From: Macrotrachela quadricornifera
Lineage: Eukaryota; Rotifera; Eurotatoria; Philodinida; Philodinidae
Reading direction: 5' to 3'
Length of the DNA: 64,000 bases
Assembly: GCA_022393335.1 (NCBI GenBank)
Contig: JAJEKB010021308.1
Location: 20,206 to 84,205, forward strand
Both the position numbers and the translations under genes were made by a program. The first letter of the stretch is position 1. The number at the start of each line of letters is the position of its first letter. Positions 22,562 to 32,960 of the stretch are shown here, one piece after another. The notes beneath the pieces are model-generated. The model saw only the letters and a program-made list of their open reading frames with translations. It searched no databases and had not been told where the DNA came from.

Positions 22562-23599
22562 TTATTCGTTCATCTTTACCATCGATAAGAGACAAACATC
22601 TTTTTTCATAGACATCACACAACTTTTCACAACATTAATATCAATATTTCTGAAATTTTCAGCTAAAAATAGTCCAAGTTCATCAGTATGTATTGATTTT
22701 CTTTTTTCTACGTTGCGTTTCACGATCGACCATATATTTTCGATAAGATTTACATCAGGACTATTTGATGGCCAATCTAATAACTGTGGCACATTCTCAT
22801 CAATAAATTGTCGACAAATATTACTCTTGTGTTTGGGATCGTTGTCCTGCTGTAAACTCCAATTTGGACCAAACTGGTCTAAAAATGAAAGAATACACAA
22901 ACAACGCTACGTTATTTTCGTTTATTACTCACGTGTAGCAGCTGGAAGAAGATAATCTTCAAGAATAGAAATATAATATGGATCATCAAGATTGCATCGA
23001 AACATGTGAGAGATTAATACGCCTTTCACACTTATTGCACCCCAAATATGAATCTTCGGTCGAGTTTTGGGTACGTGTTTAAATTCTTTCTTAGGATTTT
23101 TTGTCCATCGACAAACTGTATTACGAAAAAGCTGAAATGAAGCTTCATCTGTAAATATGGTATTATTGAAATTATCATTTTTATGCTTCTTGGCTCATTG
23201 TACACGTTATTCTTTTTCGTCCGATTTTAATATGTAAGTAGATCGAGGTAAAACATTTTTATAACCATATTCGTGAAAGTGACGACTAATTGTTGATGCA
23301 GATACTGATTTGTGGCGCATTGTCGATAATTTTTCTTTCATTTCGTTAAGAGTTATTTCATTGTTATATAGAATATATTGATTAATACCTTTTCGCTCTT
23401 TTCTATTAAGGATACGTGGTCGGCCATTTTCACCTCTATGTTTCAGTAAACCTGTTTGTTTTAATGTGTTAATACTGTAATAGATAGTGCTCAATGGAAT
23501 ATTTGTTTCACGACGGATAAGAGAAACAGATCGTATGCCATTGTTTCAGTAAGATAAAATTGAAAGATGATGACTTTTTAAGTTACTGGTCGACGCCAT
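22562..23599 (-). pseudogene. Tc1-family transposase, inactivated, with an intron
   Basis: Reading from ATG at 23597-23599, the DNA-binding helix-turn-helix half is at 23494-23207 and the catalytic half runs to TAA at 22562. The catalytic end has QQDNDPKH, then DWPSNSPDVNLIENIW, a DD34E-type Tc1 signature. A short intron lies near 22885-22932, with GTGAGT donor and TTTTTAG acceptor, joining LLPAAT to FGPNW in frame. Three in-frame stops break the gene: a TGA near codon 18, and TAA and TGA just after the KSDEKE block (about 23180-23207). The element can no longer move on its own. No terminal repeats were found. Confidence 0.8.
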
Positions 23600-24540
23600 A
23601 GTTGAATAAATATTTATCGAAAAGGAAAGAAATCACATTTCTATATATACAACGTGTAGTATATGCATCAAGGGTTTAGCCCTCAAAAAATGATTTTTGT
23701 ACTTACTTCTAACGATAGAGAAAAAGTTGTTAAGAAAAAAATATTTTTTTTCCAATTTTTTTTTGCAAACAGCTGCATAAGAGACACAAAGACAAAAGTG
23801 GGTCGAAGTGCCTCGGTGAGTAAGTTAGTGGCTACTATTTTTTCCAACCCTCACCCTCATATCAAATATGTTGATATAACAACATCGCGTGAACTCCTAT
23901 ATAAGATAAACGATTGTTTCTTCCTCATGGCTCGGTTTTTTCTTCTGACTTCTACTTTTTTTTTAATCTTATTTAGCATTTTTCTTGTCTCCACCACTTC
24001 TCTTTGTATTTTTTTTCTGCTACTTGTTTTTCTCTGCCTTCTCTTTTGATTCATCTATGTTTAGGGACAAATGGTATTTCTTTCACCTTTTCACCAATTA
24101 CGCTTTAGATTGTAAAGCAAGCAAAGGATGGTTATAGTTCCTTAGTGAGATATGGTGACCACATTCAACGAAAAATATAAAAGCAAACGGCTTTTGTAGC
24201 GAAAAAAAGTGCGAAATGCATTATAACGAAAAATTATTTTAGCCAAGGTACATAATAGGGAAAAATCAGAATTGCAACAAAAAAATAGCGAATATGAAAA
24301 ATAGCAAAAATTGACATCGCAAAAGGTATTTCAGCGAATTTGTTCTTGACGAAATTCCATTACTTATGTTTAATAGTGATTCGTCGTGGTGTATGTGTAT
24401 ATAAGTGATAGCGCTTGCTCGATCTACTCTTTCTAACCAATTAATTTATTTTATTCTATTTTTTGATATATATTCGTCCGCATGTGATATTAGCTCGCTA
24501 ATACATACATTATTCATGTTATTTATTTAACTAACCAAAT
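23600..24540. other. Intergenic, nothing recognised
   Basis: Contains a long T-rich/A-rich stretch and short open frames of low complexity (23663-24054). No domain seen. Confidence 0.35.
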
Positions 24541-24780
24541 ATGACTGATTCAATAGTGCTCTCTTTTACCACTTCGAATCACAGTAAATCTTCACTCATT
24601 TATTCAAGATATATGTATCGGTTGAAAAAGTCGATGATGAAAATAAAATATTGGGCTTGTAATTTAAATGGTTGTGTAGCTAATGTTCATACAAAGCAAA
24701 ACAACCGTTTTCTCAAAGCTAATAGTCATTATCATCATATGCCTTCACCAGAATTAGTTGAGCTATCATTTTGCCAATAA
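24541..24780 (+). CDS. FLYWCH-type zinc finger protein, short
   Basis: 79 aa from a real ATG. Residues about 8-73 match a FLYWCH finger: a strand ending in SFTTSN, then MYRL, KYWACNLNGC (YW-C and second Cys), VHTKQNN, and a final HYHH pair. Zn2+ ligands C-x(4)-C and H-x-H are present. In bdelloids such fingers often head MULE transposase-like proteins, usually several hundred residues long, so this is probably a truncated relic. Downstream sequence to about 24940 keeps stretches that look coding but are broken by stops. Confidence 0.6.
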   Translation: MTDSIVLSFTTSNHSKSSLIYSRYMYRLKKSMMKIKYWACNLNGCVANVHTKQNNRFLKANSHYHHMPSPELVELSFCQ

Positions 24781-25375
24781 ACAGAAAAAATAAATAACAG
24801 TTTACAGAAAAAATTAAGCAATACAACTTGCATCACTATGGCAAATTGATAGATTCACTAAACATCATGAACAGGAACAAATTAATCTATTCGAATTTCT
24901 CCATGGATTATCTACGTTCGTGACTAACAATTTGAAAAAGGATTTTGATTTTTGTATTTTTATACTTCGTTTCTATATCTACTCTTTTTTCCCATCAGTT
25001 GATATCCTTACATTATATTCCTTTACTTAAGTTGGATTTGAGGTTATTTTCTATTTTATTAAAAATAAAAATTGTGCTATTGAAACCTTTTTCCGTAAGA
25101 AACTTTTGCTTATTGTACTCTTTCGTTCATATACTGCTTTGCTGCATAGCTTCTCGCTATATAATTATTTCATTTTATTATGTTTTATCGCTGTTTTCAT
25201 TCGCTGATTTGTTTCCATATCAATTAATCGAGCACAGTATAGTTGTAGTATACTATGTTTAATCATAGGTATTCAAATGCAATGTAAGAATAGTAGAGAA
25301 CGAGAAAAGAACCTTCGAGTTTTTTGAGGAAAAAAGAAACGAAATGATTTGATGTGTGACAAGAAATTTGGTATA
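24781..25375. other. Possible decayed tail of the FLYWCH gene
   Basis: Short open pieces near 24820-24930 read plausibly (Q-I-D-R-F-T-K-H-H) but are interrupted. The rest is AT-rich with no gene seen. Confidence 0.3.
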
Positions 25376-25571
25376 CTGCAGAAAAAAATAGATTTATTAC
25401 GAAACCTGCATCCGCGCTTAGATACTTTAAGGTTTCTTATCGATTTGCCGAACCTAAAAAATATCGGATTATAATTTGTCGAACCTTTTAAGGTCTCGTA
25501 AATCGATACGAAACCTTAAAGGATTAGAGCGCTGGCATAGGTTTCATAATAAATCTACTTTTTTTAGTGTA
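25376..25571. mobile_element. Small foldback MITE
   Basis: TAGATTTATTACGAAACCTG on the left pairs with AGGTTTCATAATAAATCTAC on the right. The inverted similarity continues through GCGCT and TTTAAGGTTTC toward the centre. About 200 bp, arms about 80 bp. A GTAT flank on both sides may be the duplication. Confidence 0.55.
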
Positions 25572-26806
25572 TGCAAGCATATTTTTTTTATCGTCGTTTC
25601 TCTACTCACAAGCTAATACCATGCAATTTGTCATCGATGGCTGTTTCTTGTAAATATTATTATAAAACCGACAATCATTCAAAGGGACAAAGATTGAATA
25701 GAGCTAACTGCAATCGACTCTTTATCTTATTGTTACGAATTTCATCATATGCTACAGACTATCATTTCATTCACCATTTAATTAGTCTATGGTAAGCTTT
25801 AATGGAACTTAGAAATGAGTAGTCGAATTATACCAGGAGCAAAGAACAATTATTATTGTAGTATTGCAACTTTAAACTGTCTGGTGATAAAGCCTCAGTT
25901 TCTAACTTCAATTAATTAATCGATTTAAAATATTATGTACAAGTAGCAGTTTCATTTTAGAGATTTCAACAATGTACCTTAAATTACATAAAACGAGCGT
26001 ATTAGTTCCAGAATTTGAGATGATATTAGTATGGAATTTTAGATCTTTCAATTGTCTGTCTGATTTGACCGAACCAGATTATCAGTATAATTTAAGTGAG
26101 AAGTCATTACATGAAGATAATTATCTGACAAAAGCAGTAGGTTCATTTCATGGAAAACATATGATATAGTTTTGTTGAAGGCGAAGATTTATCATTCGCT
26201 AATGTATCGTCTAACAGTCATTGACCAGTTCTATTTGATCTAATTTACTGAAACTGGTATTGATACGTGTGGTTGAAAACTCTGATCAGCTATCTTTAGC
26301 TTAATATAAATGAAGACAAATTTCAGATTCTCTGTTTGATGACGCTTATACCTTATCGATCTCATCTTTGCAGAGTCTGTTAACATCGATATTAGGAGAA
26401 CATGAGATAATATCTGACGAGACAACGTATGGATGGGAGCATTACCGATCGTTAGCAAAAAATTCCTACTACGTAGTTTCAGCTACACATGTGGTATGAG
26501 ATTCTTAATCCATATAGGTGATTTGTAGAGAACAGCTGTTTATCAAAGTTACTCCATTGCGAAAGCTAACAGAAAGTTAACGTCCATCTTTGTTATCGAT
26601 TGTAGTTTTATTGTGACAGTTTTGAAGCTGACCTATTGAATTAATGTAGATTGCCTACTTTTTCATTACAGTATTGACAAAAAATAAAATACTGTTCCAA
26701 TCAAAATGCGGTCAAACTGTGGTAGTCACCATTATTTCATAATCGAAGCAGTTATATTCGATATTTTTCTTCAATTTGAAAAATTTTGAATATAACAGAA
26801 GATCTA
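25572..26806. other. Upstream region of the second ART-TPR gene
   Basis: Short open pieces at 25972-26169 and about 26369-26490 may be old coding fragments but have no recognisable domain. The promoter of the ART-TPR gene should lie in the last few hundred bases; no specific site is seen. Confidence 0.3.
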
Positions 26807-29221
26807 ATGTCTTCCTTCATTGCTCAAGAGGAGATCGTGAACTCACGAAAACAGCAGCGCCGGAATTTGCGTCGTAACGAAGTTGTCGAGAACAAAGAAG
26901 AAATTCGACTAATTTGGTTCAATATCAATATCGACGACTCTCCAGAATCATTACGAACACAGTCCATGCTGCTAGAGTTGAATCCAGCAACCGTATTCTA
27001 TAGTGATCTTAATCGATGCATAGACTTCATTAGGTCGATCAAGGAAGAACAAGTGTTCCTTATCTTATCGGATCCGTTTCAACCAACTAATATTCTTTAT
27101 ATTCGAGAATTTCAAAATGTGGCAGCGATTTTCATTCTTTCTATTGATAAACAAAATGCCATAAAGTCAATGAATGGAGATGACAAAGTAGTCGACGTAT
27201 TTACTAATGAAGATTGTCTACTAGAATCAATTCGTATTAAAACGCGCTTAACCGAAAAGCAGACAGTTGGATTCAGACTTATCCATGAGAAGCAAAAATC
27301 AATGCGAGACTTGTCCAAAGATTCGGCTTCCTTCCTCTGGCATCAACTTCTCATACACACTCTCAAGCAGATACCTTATGACGAACAATCAAAACAAGAA
27401 ATGCTCGATAAAATTAAGGACTATTATCAAACAAATAAAAATATGCTGAAAAAGATTGAGACATTTCAATTGACATACATATCAGAGAATGCAATTGAAT
27501 GGTATACAGACGAAAGTTTTCTCTATAAACTGTTGAACAAAGCTCTTCGCATTCAAGATATACAGTTGCTTTACTCTTTTCGTTTTTTCATCATAGATCT
27601 GTGTGCTGCAATCGAACGAAAAAGTCTCAAAACAAAAGATAACGATACTCCGGTTCTGTATCGTGGACAACAGTTGTCCAACGAAGAATTGGATAATATT
27701 AAGAGAAATGTTGGTAAAGTTATTTCAACCAATGGATTTTTCTCGACAACACGAGATCGGAACGTGGCACTTTCATACGCTGGACAGGGTCATAAATCAT
27801 CGACAGTGCGATCTATTTTATTTGAAATTGATATCAATCCATCAATGGTAGCCGCGAACTTCGCTGACGTTGCTGATATGAGCCGGTTCAAGGATGAACA
27901 AGAAGTTTTGTTTAGTCTCAATGCTCTCTTCAAAATAGTTTCTGTACAGTTTGACTTGATGCTTGACATATGGAAGGTATGCATGACTACTACTAATAGT
28001 GGTCCAGATAAGACTGGAGAATATCGACTGTCAGTTGATCAGCAACTAGTAGAATATTCTCCGATCATTTATTTTGGTCGTCTTATTGCTTGTGAGCTGG
28101 ATCAACAAAATCTAGCTCGACAATATTTCAATAAGCTACTTCAATCATTGCCGCCCAATCACCCGGATATTGCATCCGTGTATAACAACATTGCACATAT
28201 AGATTATGAGATACGTGATTTCAATTCAGCTTTGAAGAATTATGAATTCGCATACGAGATTCGTAAGAAACAATTATTACCCGACAATCCACACATTTCG
28301 AGTTCATTAGTGAATCTGGGTCATATTCACAGAGAAAAGGGATATTTTGATCTTGCTTTCGAGTGCTATAAAGCAGCAGCAAGTATTATTGACCGAAACT
28401 ATTCGGATGCTCATATTCGAAAAGGAAACATAAATGTATGCATTGCTCTGGTACTTATGAATAAAAAAGCTTTTGATGCTGCTCTCAATTATCTTTTTCG
28501 TGCAATTGATATATACAAATGTATCTTGCCTGCTCAACATCATGACATAGCTGAGTGTCTTGGTTACATTGGGCTTGTCTACGAGAACAAGCAGGAGTTC
28601 AACCTTGCGCTCGATTATTATCATCAACAACTTGGGATGGAAGATGTATGCTTACCATGCGACCATTCAAGACTTTATCAACATGCGAACTGGATCGTGG
28701 GTATATATAAAAAGACAGGTGATATGAATACCGCGTTGACGTTTTGTCGGAAGAGGCTAAATGCACAGAAGAACACATTAACTAATAATCATCCTCACCT
28801 AGCTAGAACATTGGTCATGATAGCGGGTATCCTACAAGATACTGATCGAAAAAAAGCATTCAAGCATTATCAAAAAGCGTTATGTATTCTTCAACATGCA
28901 GTAATACCTAATTACCAAGCAATGTCTGAATGTTTTATTGCAATAGGTTGTCTGCATAGAATATGTGGTACGTTGAATGCCGCATTAGAAGCCCATCTGG
29001 AAGCAGTCAATCTCTGCCGCCAGGTACTACCACCTGATCATACTGATCTTGCATATAGTTTGAGAAATCTCGGTGTCACTTATCGTCAGATGAATGATAT
29101 TTCAAGCGCGAAGCGATGTTTCAATGAGAGTCTCTCAATCTGTCGAGCGAATTATCATCTAGAGCATGAATACATCAAGCGAGGACTGACAGATCTTGCA
29201 AATTTAGACGAAGAATCCTAA
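26807..29221 (+). CDS. ADP-ribosyltransferase with C-terminal TPR array, second copy
   Basis: Single-exon protein of 804 aa from ATG at 26807; an open frame from an upstream TTG at 26786 has no ATG. N-terminal alpha/beta domain at about 30-130 (EIRLIWFNI, VFLILSDP, AAIFILSID), corresponding in position to that of the 8177-10492 protein. ART domain with Arg286 in LYRG, Ser313 in FFSTTRD, and Glu364-Gln365-Glu366, an E-x-E motif typical of arginine-specific enzymes. TPR units from about 410 onward use NHPDIA, NPHISSS and DHTDLAYSL spacers and resemble kinesin-light-chain TPRs. The paralogue at 8177-10492 shares the architecture but differs strongly in sequence and codon use, so this is not a recent tandem copy. 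Stop TAA at 29219-29221. Confidence 0.88.
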   Translation: MSSFIAQEEIVNSRKQQRRNLRRNEVVENKEEIRLIWFNINIDDSPESLRTQSMLLELNPATVFYSDLNRCIDFIRSIKEEQVFLILSDPFQPTNILYIREFQNVAAIFILSIDKQNAIKSMNGDDKVVDVFTNEDCLLESIRIKTRLTEKQTVGFRLIHEKQKSMRDLSKDSASFLWHQLLIHTLKQIPYDEQSKQEMLDKIKDYYQTNKNMLKKIETFQLTYISENAIEWYTDESFLYKLLNKALRIQDIQLLYSFRFFIIDLCAAIERKSLKTKDNDTPVLYRGQQLSNEELDNIKRNVGKVISTNGFFSTTRDRNVALSYAGQGHKSSTVRSILFEIDINPSMVAANFADVADMSRFKDEQEVLFSLNALFKIVSVQFDLMLDIWKVCMTTTNSGPDKTGEYRLSVDQQLVEYSPIIYFGRLIACELDQQNLARQYFNKLLQSLPPNHPDIASVYNNIAHIDYEIRDFNSALKNYEFAYEIRKKQLLPDNPHISSSLVNLGHIHREKGYFDLAFECYKAAASIIDRNYSDAHIRKGNINVCIALVLMNKKAFDAALNYLFRAIDIYKCILPAQHHDIAECLGYIGLVYENKQEFNLALDYYHQQLGMEDVCLPCDHSRLYQHANWIVGIYKKTGDMNTALTFCRKRLNAQKNTLTNNHPHLARTLVMIAGILQDTDRKKAFKHYQKALCILQHAVIPNYQAMSECFIAIGCLHRICGTLNAALEAHLEAVNLCRQVLPPDHTDLAYSLRNLGVTYRQMNDISSAKRCFNESLSICRANYHLEHEYIKRGLTDLANLDEES

Positions 29222-29680
29222 AGGCGATTTATAAAGGTATATTCCCATGCTACGGCCTATCTGTATGCTGGCTTATTAACTTTTCAATTAAAAACAATCG
29301 GTTATCCGGTCTACATTATTACTTTCAATTAGTTGTATAAATGTTGATTCTATTTCATTGGCTTTTTGTATCTTGTGATAGTTTAGAAGAGGGAGAGCCA
29401 TAACACGTCTATTTTGCTTTCGTAATTTTTGATCTTTTTCTTAAAGTTAAGCTGTTTTTTGACCATTTCATAGTACAACGCCGATAGATAAGACAAGTAA
29501 CATGATGGCAGCATCATTGGTCCTCTACTGAAAGGAGCTACTTCGACGAATTTCTATTGCAAAAACTTCAATGCATGAGCTGCTCAAAAGTGATGTTTTA
29601 TTTACTCGTTCGAAAAAAATACCGTTTCTGAAAATATATTCAATGAGTACATATCTATATAGCAAGAATAATCTTAAGAG
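29222..29680. other. Intergenic, 3' flank of the ART-TPR gene
   Basis: AT-rich, probably the 3' UTR followed by spacer. Nothing else recognised. Confidence 0.35.
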
Positions 29681-30134
29681 TAGTGTAGAACTCGTTAATT
29701 CGATTCGAGTATTAAAATTTTACTCGAATTTTCAACTATTCAACTATTACTATATGATAGATTAAGAATGCTACTATAGGATGCTGCCTGCAGGATGCTG
29801 CCTGAGAATGCTGTCTCTAGAATACTGTCTACATGATGTTACCTGCACGATGCTGAAAGTAATCTACGGAGGAAAGATGCTGTCCGTTGCATTTGGCAGC
29901 AACTTACAGGTAGTGGTTCTTTAACAACCTAACCCACACCCATATCCTCACCCCTCACTCCCTCATCCTCAACATTATGTGTATTACGTCTAGCATTCTG
30001 CAGGAAGCATCTTGTAGCTAGCGTCCTTAATCTTTCATGTATCAATAGTTGAGTAGTTGAATAGTCGAATATCCGAATAATTGAAAACTCGAGTAAAATT
30101 TTTAATATTTGAATAGAGTGTTCGAGTACTACAT
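29681..30134. mobile_element. MITE family 'GTAGT-ACTCG', copy 1
   Basis: Ends TAGTGTAGAACTCG and CGAGTACTACATG are inverted, and the arms share ATTAAAATTTTACTCGA. Inside is a run of GGATGCTG(C)CTG-type repeats, and GGAGGAAAGATGCTGTCCGT shared exactly with the copy at 43518-43885. Confidence 0.65.
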
Positions 30135-30791
30135 GTATGTTTTTATTGGAAAAACACTAAACAAGTAAAGATAGAAAAGAATGAATCGAAGCGAAGAGAA
30201 ACGAGAACACAGAGTAGGGGAACACATTCAAGCAGGTGCGTATAGCCAGTCAGTTTGATACCTCGAGATTTATTAGCTCGTATAGCTTCTATCAGTTATT
30301 CAAAAAAATGTAAATTTTTTTACCAATTATAGTATGCAGATAATGCTAATGAATAGTTATTGTTTGAGCTGTATATCCTAATAAGAAAGATAATCATCGA
30401 TTGTTTTTTATATCCAGTTTATTAGAAGAACACGGTATCAGGTTTTTACAATTACATCGACCTCTATTAAAGTATTTCAAACAATATGAAGCATCAATAA
30501 TAAAGTTATATGATTAATATGGCAAATTTGCGACTATATCCAACGTAAAATGTTGTATGCTGATAAGTGAAATATTCAGCCAATTGTAAGTAGAGAGAAT
30601 GCAAGCGTCTTTACAATTTTAACAGAGGTAGTGAAAGCCATCAATAGCTTCTTTATAGACAAGGTTCAAATAGTAAAGAATTGAAAGTAGAGAACATCTT
30701 ACGTCTGGTATAATTTCAAATAAACTACACAATAATAAAATTTTGTTATTGATATCTCATGTTGTTTGAAGTACTTTAGTAGGAATCGATA

Positions 30792-31016
30792 TACACCCTT
30801 GAACAAAAGTCTTATCTCTCTATGTTGTTATACTGTCATACTTCGCAAGAAATTTTTTACCAAGTAAAGATATAACATGACAGCTTTATTACAATAAGTT
30901 CTGTACACTATATCGCAATAAAATTCTTATGTTATATCTTTACTTGGCAATAAATTTCATGCAAGGCATGATAACATAACAACACAAAGTGGGAAAGACT
31001 TTTGTCCGGAAGTGTA
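30792..31016. mobile_element. Tc1/mariner-type MITE
   Basis: Element 30794-31014 (221 bp) is flanked by TA. Its ends CACCCTTGAACAAAAGTC and CACTTCCGGACAAAAGTC are inverted, and the arms continue with ATGTTATATCTTTACTTGG. The end sequence is typical of Tc1-like elements. No open frame. Confidence 0.8.
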
Positions 31017-31689
31017 TCATATATTCATAAAAGGATCCATGACTTCGATCTCTGCTTGATTGAAGTAGGGAATCATTTCAAAATATCCTATATGACCCAA
31101 TTTTGCGAGCTGAACGCGAAACGGAAGTTCGTTTTCATGATTTCTAGAGAAATTTGTGGAAGGTATGTTCGATGACCAGTAGATAGGGTAACTCACAGTG
31201 TGGTCTATGGCAATTTGGTCTCCTATCCGGTCTTTTTATCTAGACAATTAAATCTTTGTCTGGTGAAAAAAGGACTCTAGGTCCTTGTATAGCATAGTAA
31301 AAAACTTCAAAATACCGACCTCTCAGGACAAGCCATTTCTCGCGTTTGAACAGATTTTGATCGATGGCGCTTTTATCAGCTTATATGTCTAGGACTTGAA
31401 TCGGATAAAGTTTTCATCTAAACTGTTCTCTAAAAAATGAAACGTTTCTGAGTTCAAACGGTCGAGTCGTTCGTGAGATAATAATAGTTTGGATTTGTTT
31501 ATGGTTTTCCTAGATCTTTTATTTCAGATTTTAAAAAATTGAAACTTTTTTTTGTCTTCAGTGAGTTCTGCATTGAGTAGGAGTCTTCTCTCGCGAATCT
31601 CTCTTAAAAATATCCAAAACACATGTGACTTAGGCTTGACTTTCGAATTTGATGCATAACTGGTTAAAAGAACGACATTTTTTATGTTA
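31017..31689. other. Intergenic, nothing recognised
   Basis: No gene or repeat that I can support between two MITEs. Confidence 0.35.
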
Positions 31690-32285
31690 TTAACACATTC
31701 ACGGCGATTCGATTTTCATAGAAAGTGACATCTCTAAATGCAGTGTATTAGAAAACAAGATACACCAAAAGATGCGGCGTGAAAAGCTATAAAATCTACA
31801 TCATAAAACGTATTTCAATTGTATATTTTTCATTTGAAGAAAAGGCAAAACTGTGTGCGACTAATTTTTGAGGTTGACACAATTGATCACACAGAGTTTT
31901 GCTTTAGTCGAAAACCAAACTTACACAATTGAAATAAACTTTACAATGTAGATTGTAGAGCATTTCACGCTGTATCTTATGGCATATTTTGTCTTTTTTT
32001 ACGAAATCATATTATATGATAAAAAGATGAAATAAGAAAAATGGAAGTTCAGATTCATATAGAAAAAAACGATCGTTTCACAACCTTAAAGCTAGTCACA
32101 CAGAGTTTTACTTTGTTTGAAAACAGAAATTACACAATCAAAATAAGCTTTACTATGAGAATTGTAGACCTTTTCACACTGAATCTTATAGTATGTTCTG
32201 CTTTTTAATAAAACTTATTTAGAGATTAAAATATGAAATGCAAGGTGGGGCCCACCGGTGGGCCCCATCGCCGTGAATGTGTTAA
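31690..32285. mobile_element. TTAA-flanked MITE with CACATTCACGGCGAT ends
   Basis: Element 31694-32281 (588 bp) is flanked by TTAA on both sides. Terminal inverted repeats CACATTCACGGCGAT; near the right end is a GTGGGGCCCACC palindrome. Internal CAAAAGATGCGGCGTGAAAAG resembles a segment of the TA element at 5586-6549. Either piggyBac-like (TTAA) or Tc1-like (TA) cutting could explain the site. Confidence 0.7.
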
Positions 32286-32960
32286 TACTTTTTGGGTCAA
32301 GAAAATTTCTGGCCTATGAATAAAAGTTGTTTCGTTGATTTGTTTACAAATATTCACGCACATTTGCATCTATTTTTTGTGATTCTATTTGTATTGTAAG
32401 CGAGATCGTCAGAGATGGCTTCATAAGATGTATGAATAAAAGAATAAAATATAATGTTAGAAAAGTAAAATAATCTTATATTTAATTAAGAATTGTTGAA
32501 AGAGAACTGTGCTTTTTAATAAAAAGTTCGTCGATTGTTAGACATTCTATTCACTAAATTCCAGCTGTAGGTGAAAAAACAAATTTCGAACATATGATAT
32601 AGATTCTCATGAAGATCTTACAACAACAAATTCGATTGTTTCAATCATTAATCTTAATATTCAATTAAAAGATTTTTTTTAATTCAACCATCAAGCTAAC
32701 CAATGATAAAATATTTGATCATTGATTATAAAATGGTAGTTATTCTATTAACTAGTAAATACAGTAATTCAGCTATTAAATATTCATAAAAATATAAAAT
32801 ATTTTATTTTAAATTCAATAGAAGAATGTCATTCACCTTAAATTTAGCACTAGAATCCTTTTTTTTGCAGAAAATGTTCATAATATCATATTACAAAAGG
32901 TAGGATTTTGTTAGATCCATTCGATAAAGTAAAACATTGATGAATATATGTATGCTACAT
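32286..32960. other. Intergenic, 3' flank of the Roco gene
   Basis: AT-rich; on the minus strand this lies just after the Roco stop codon and should contain its 3' UTR. No separate gene seen. Confidence 0.35.

Noticed and set aside
23663..24054. 128-codon hydrophobic open frame and its antisense partner
   Set aside because: Low-complexity T-rich/A-rich sequence open on both strands.
26786..26806. N-terminal extension of the second ART-TPR gene
   Set aside because: The extension begins at TTG; the first ATG is at 26807.
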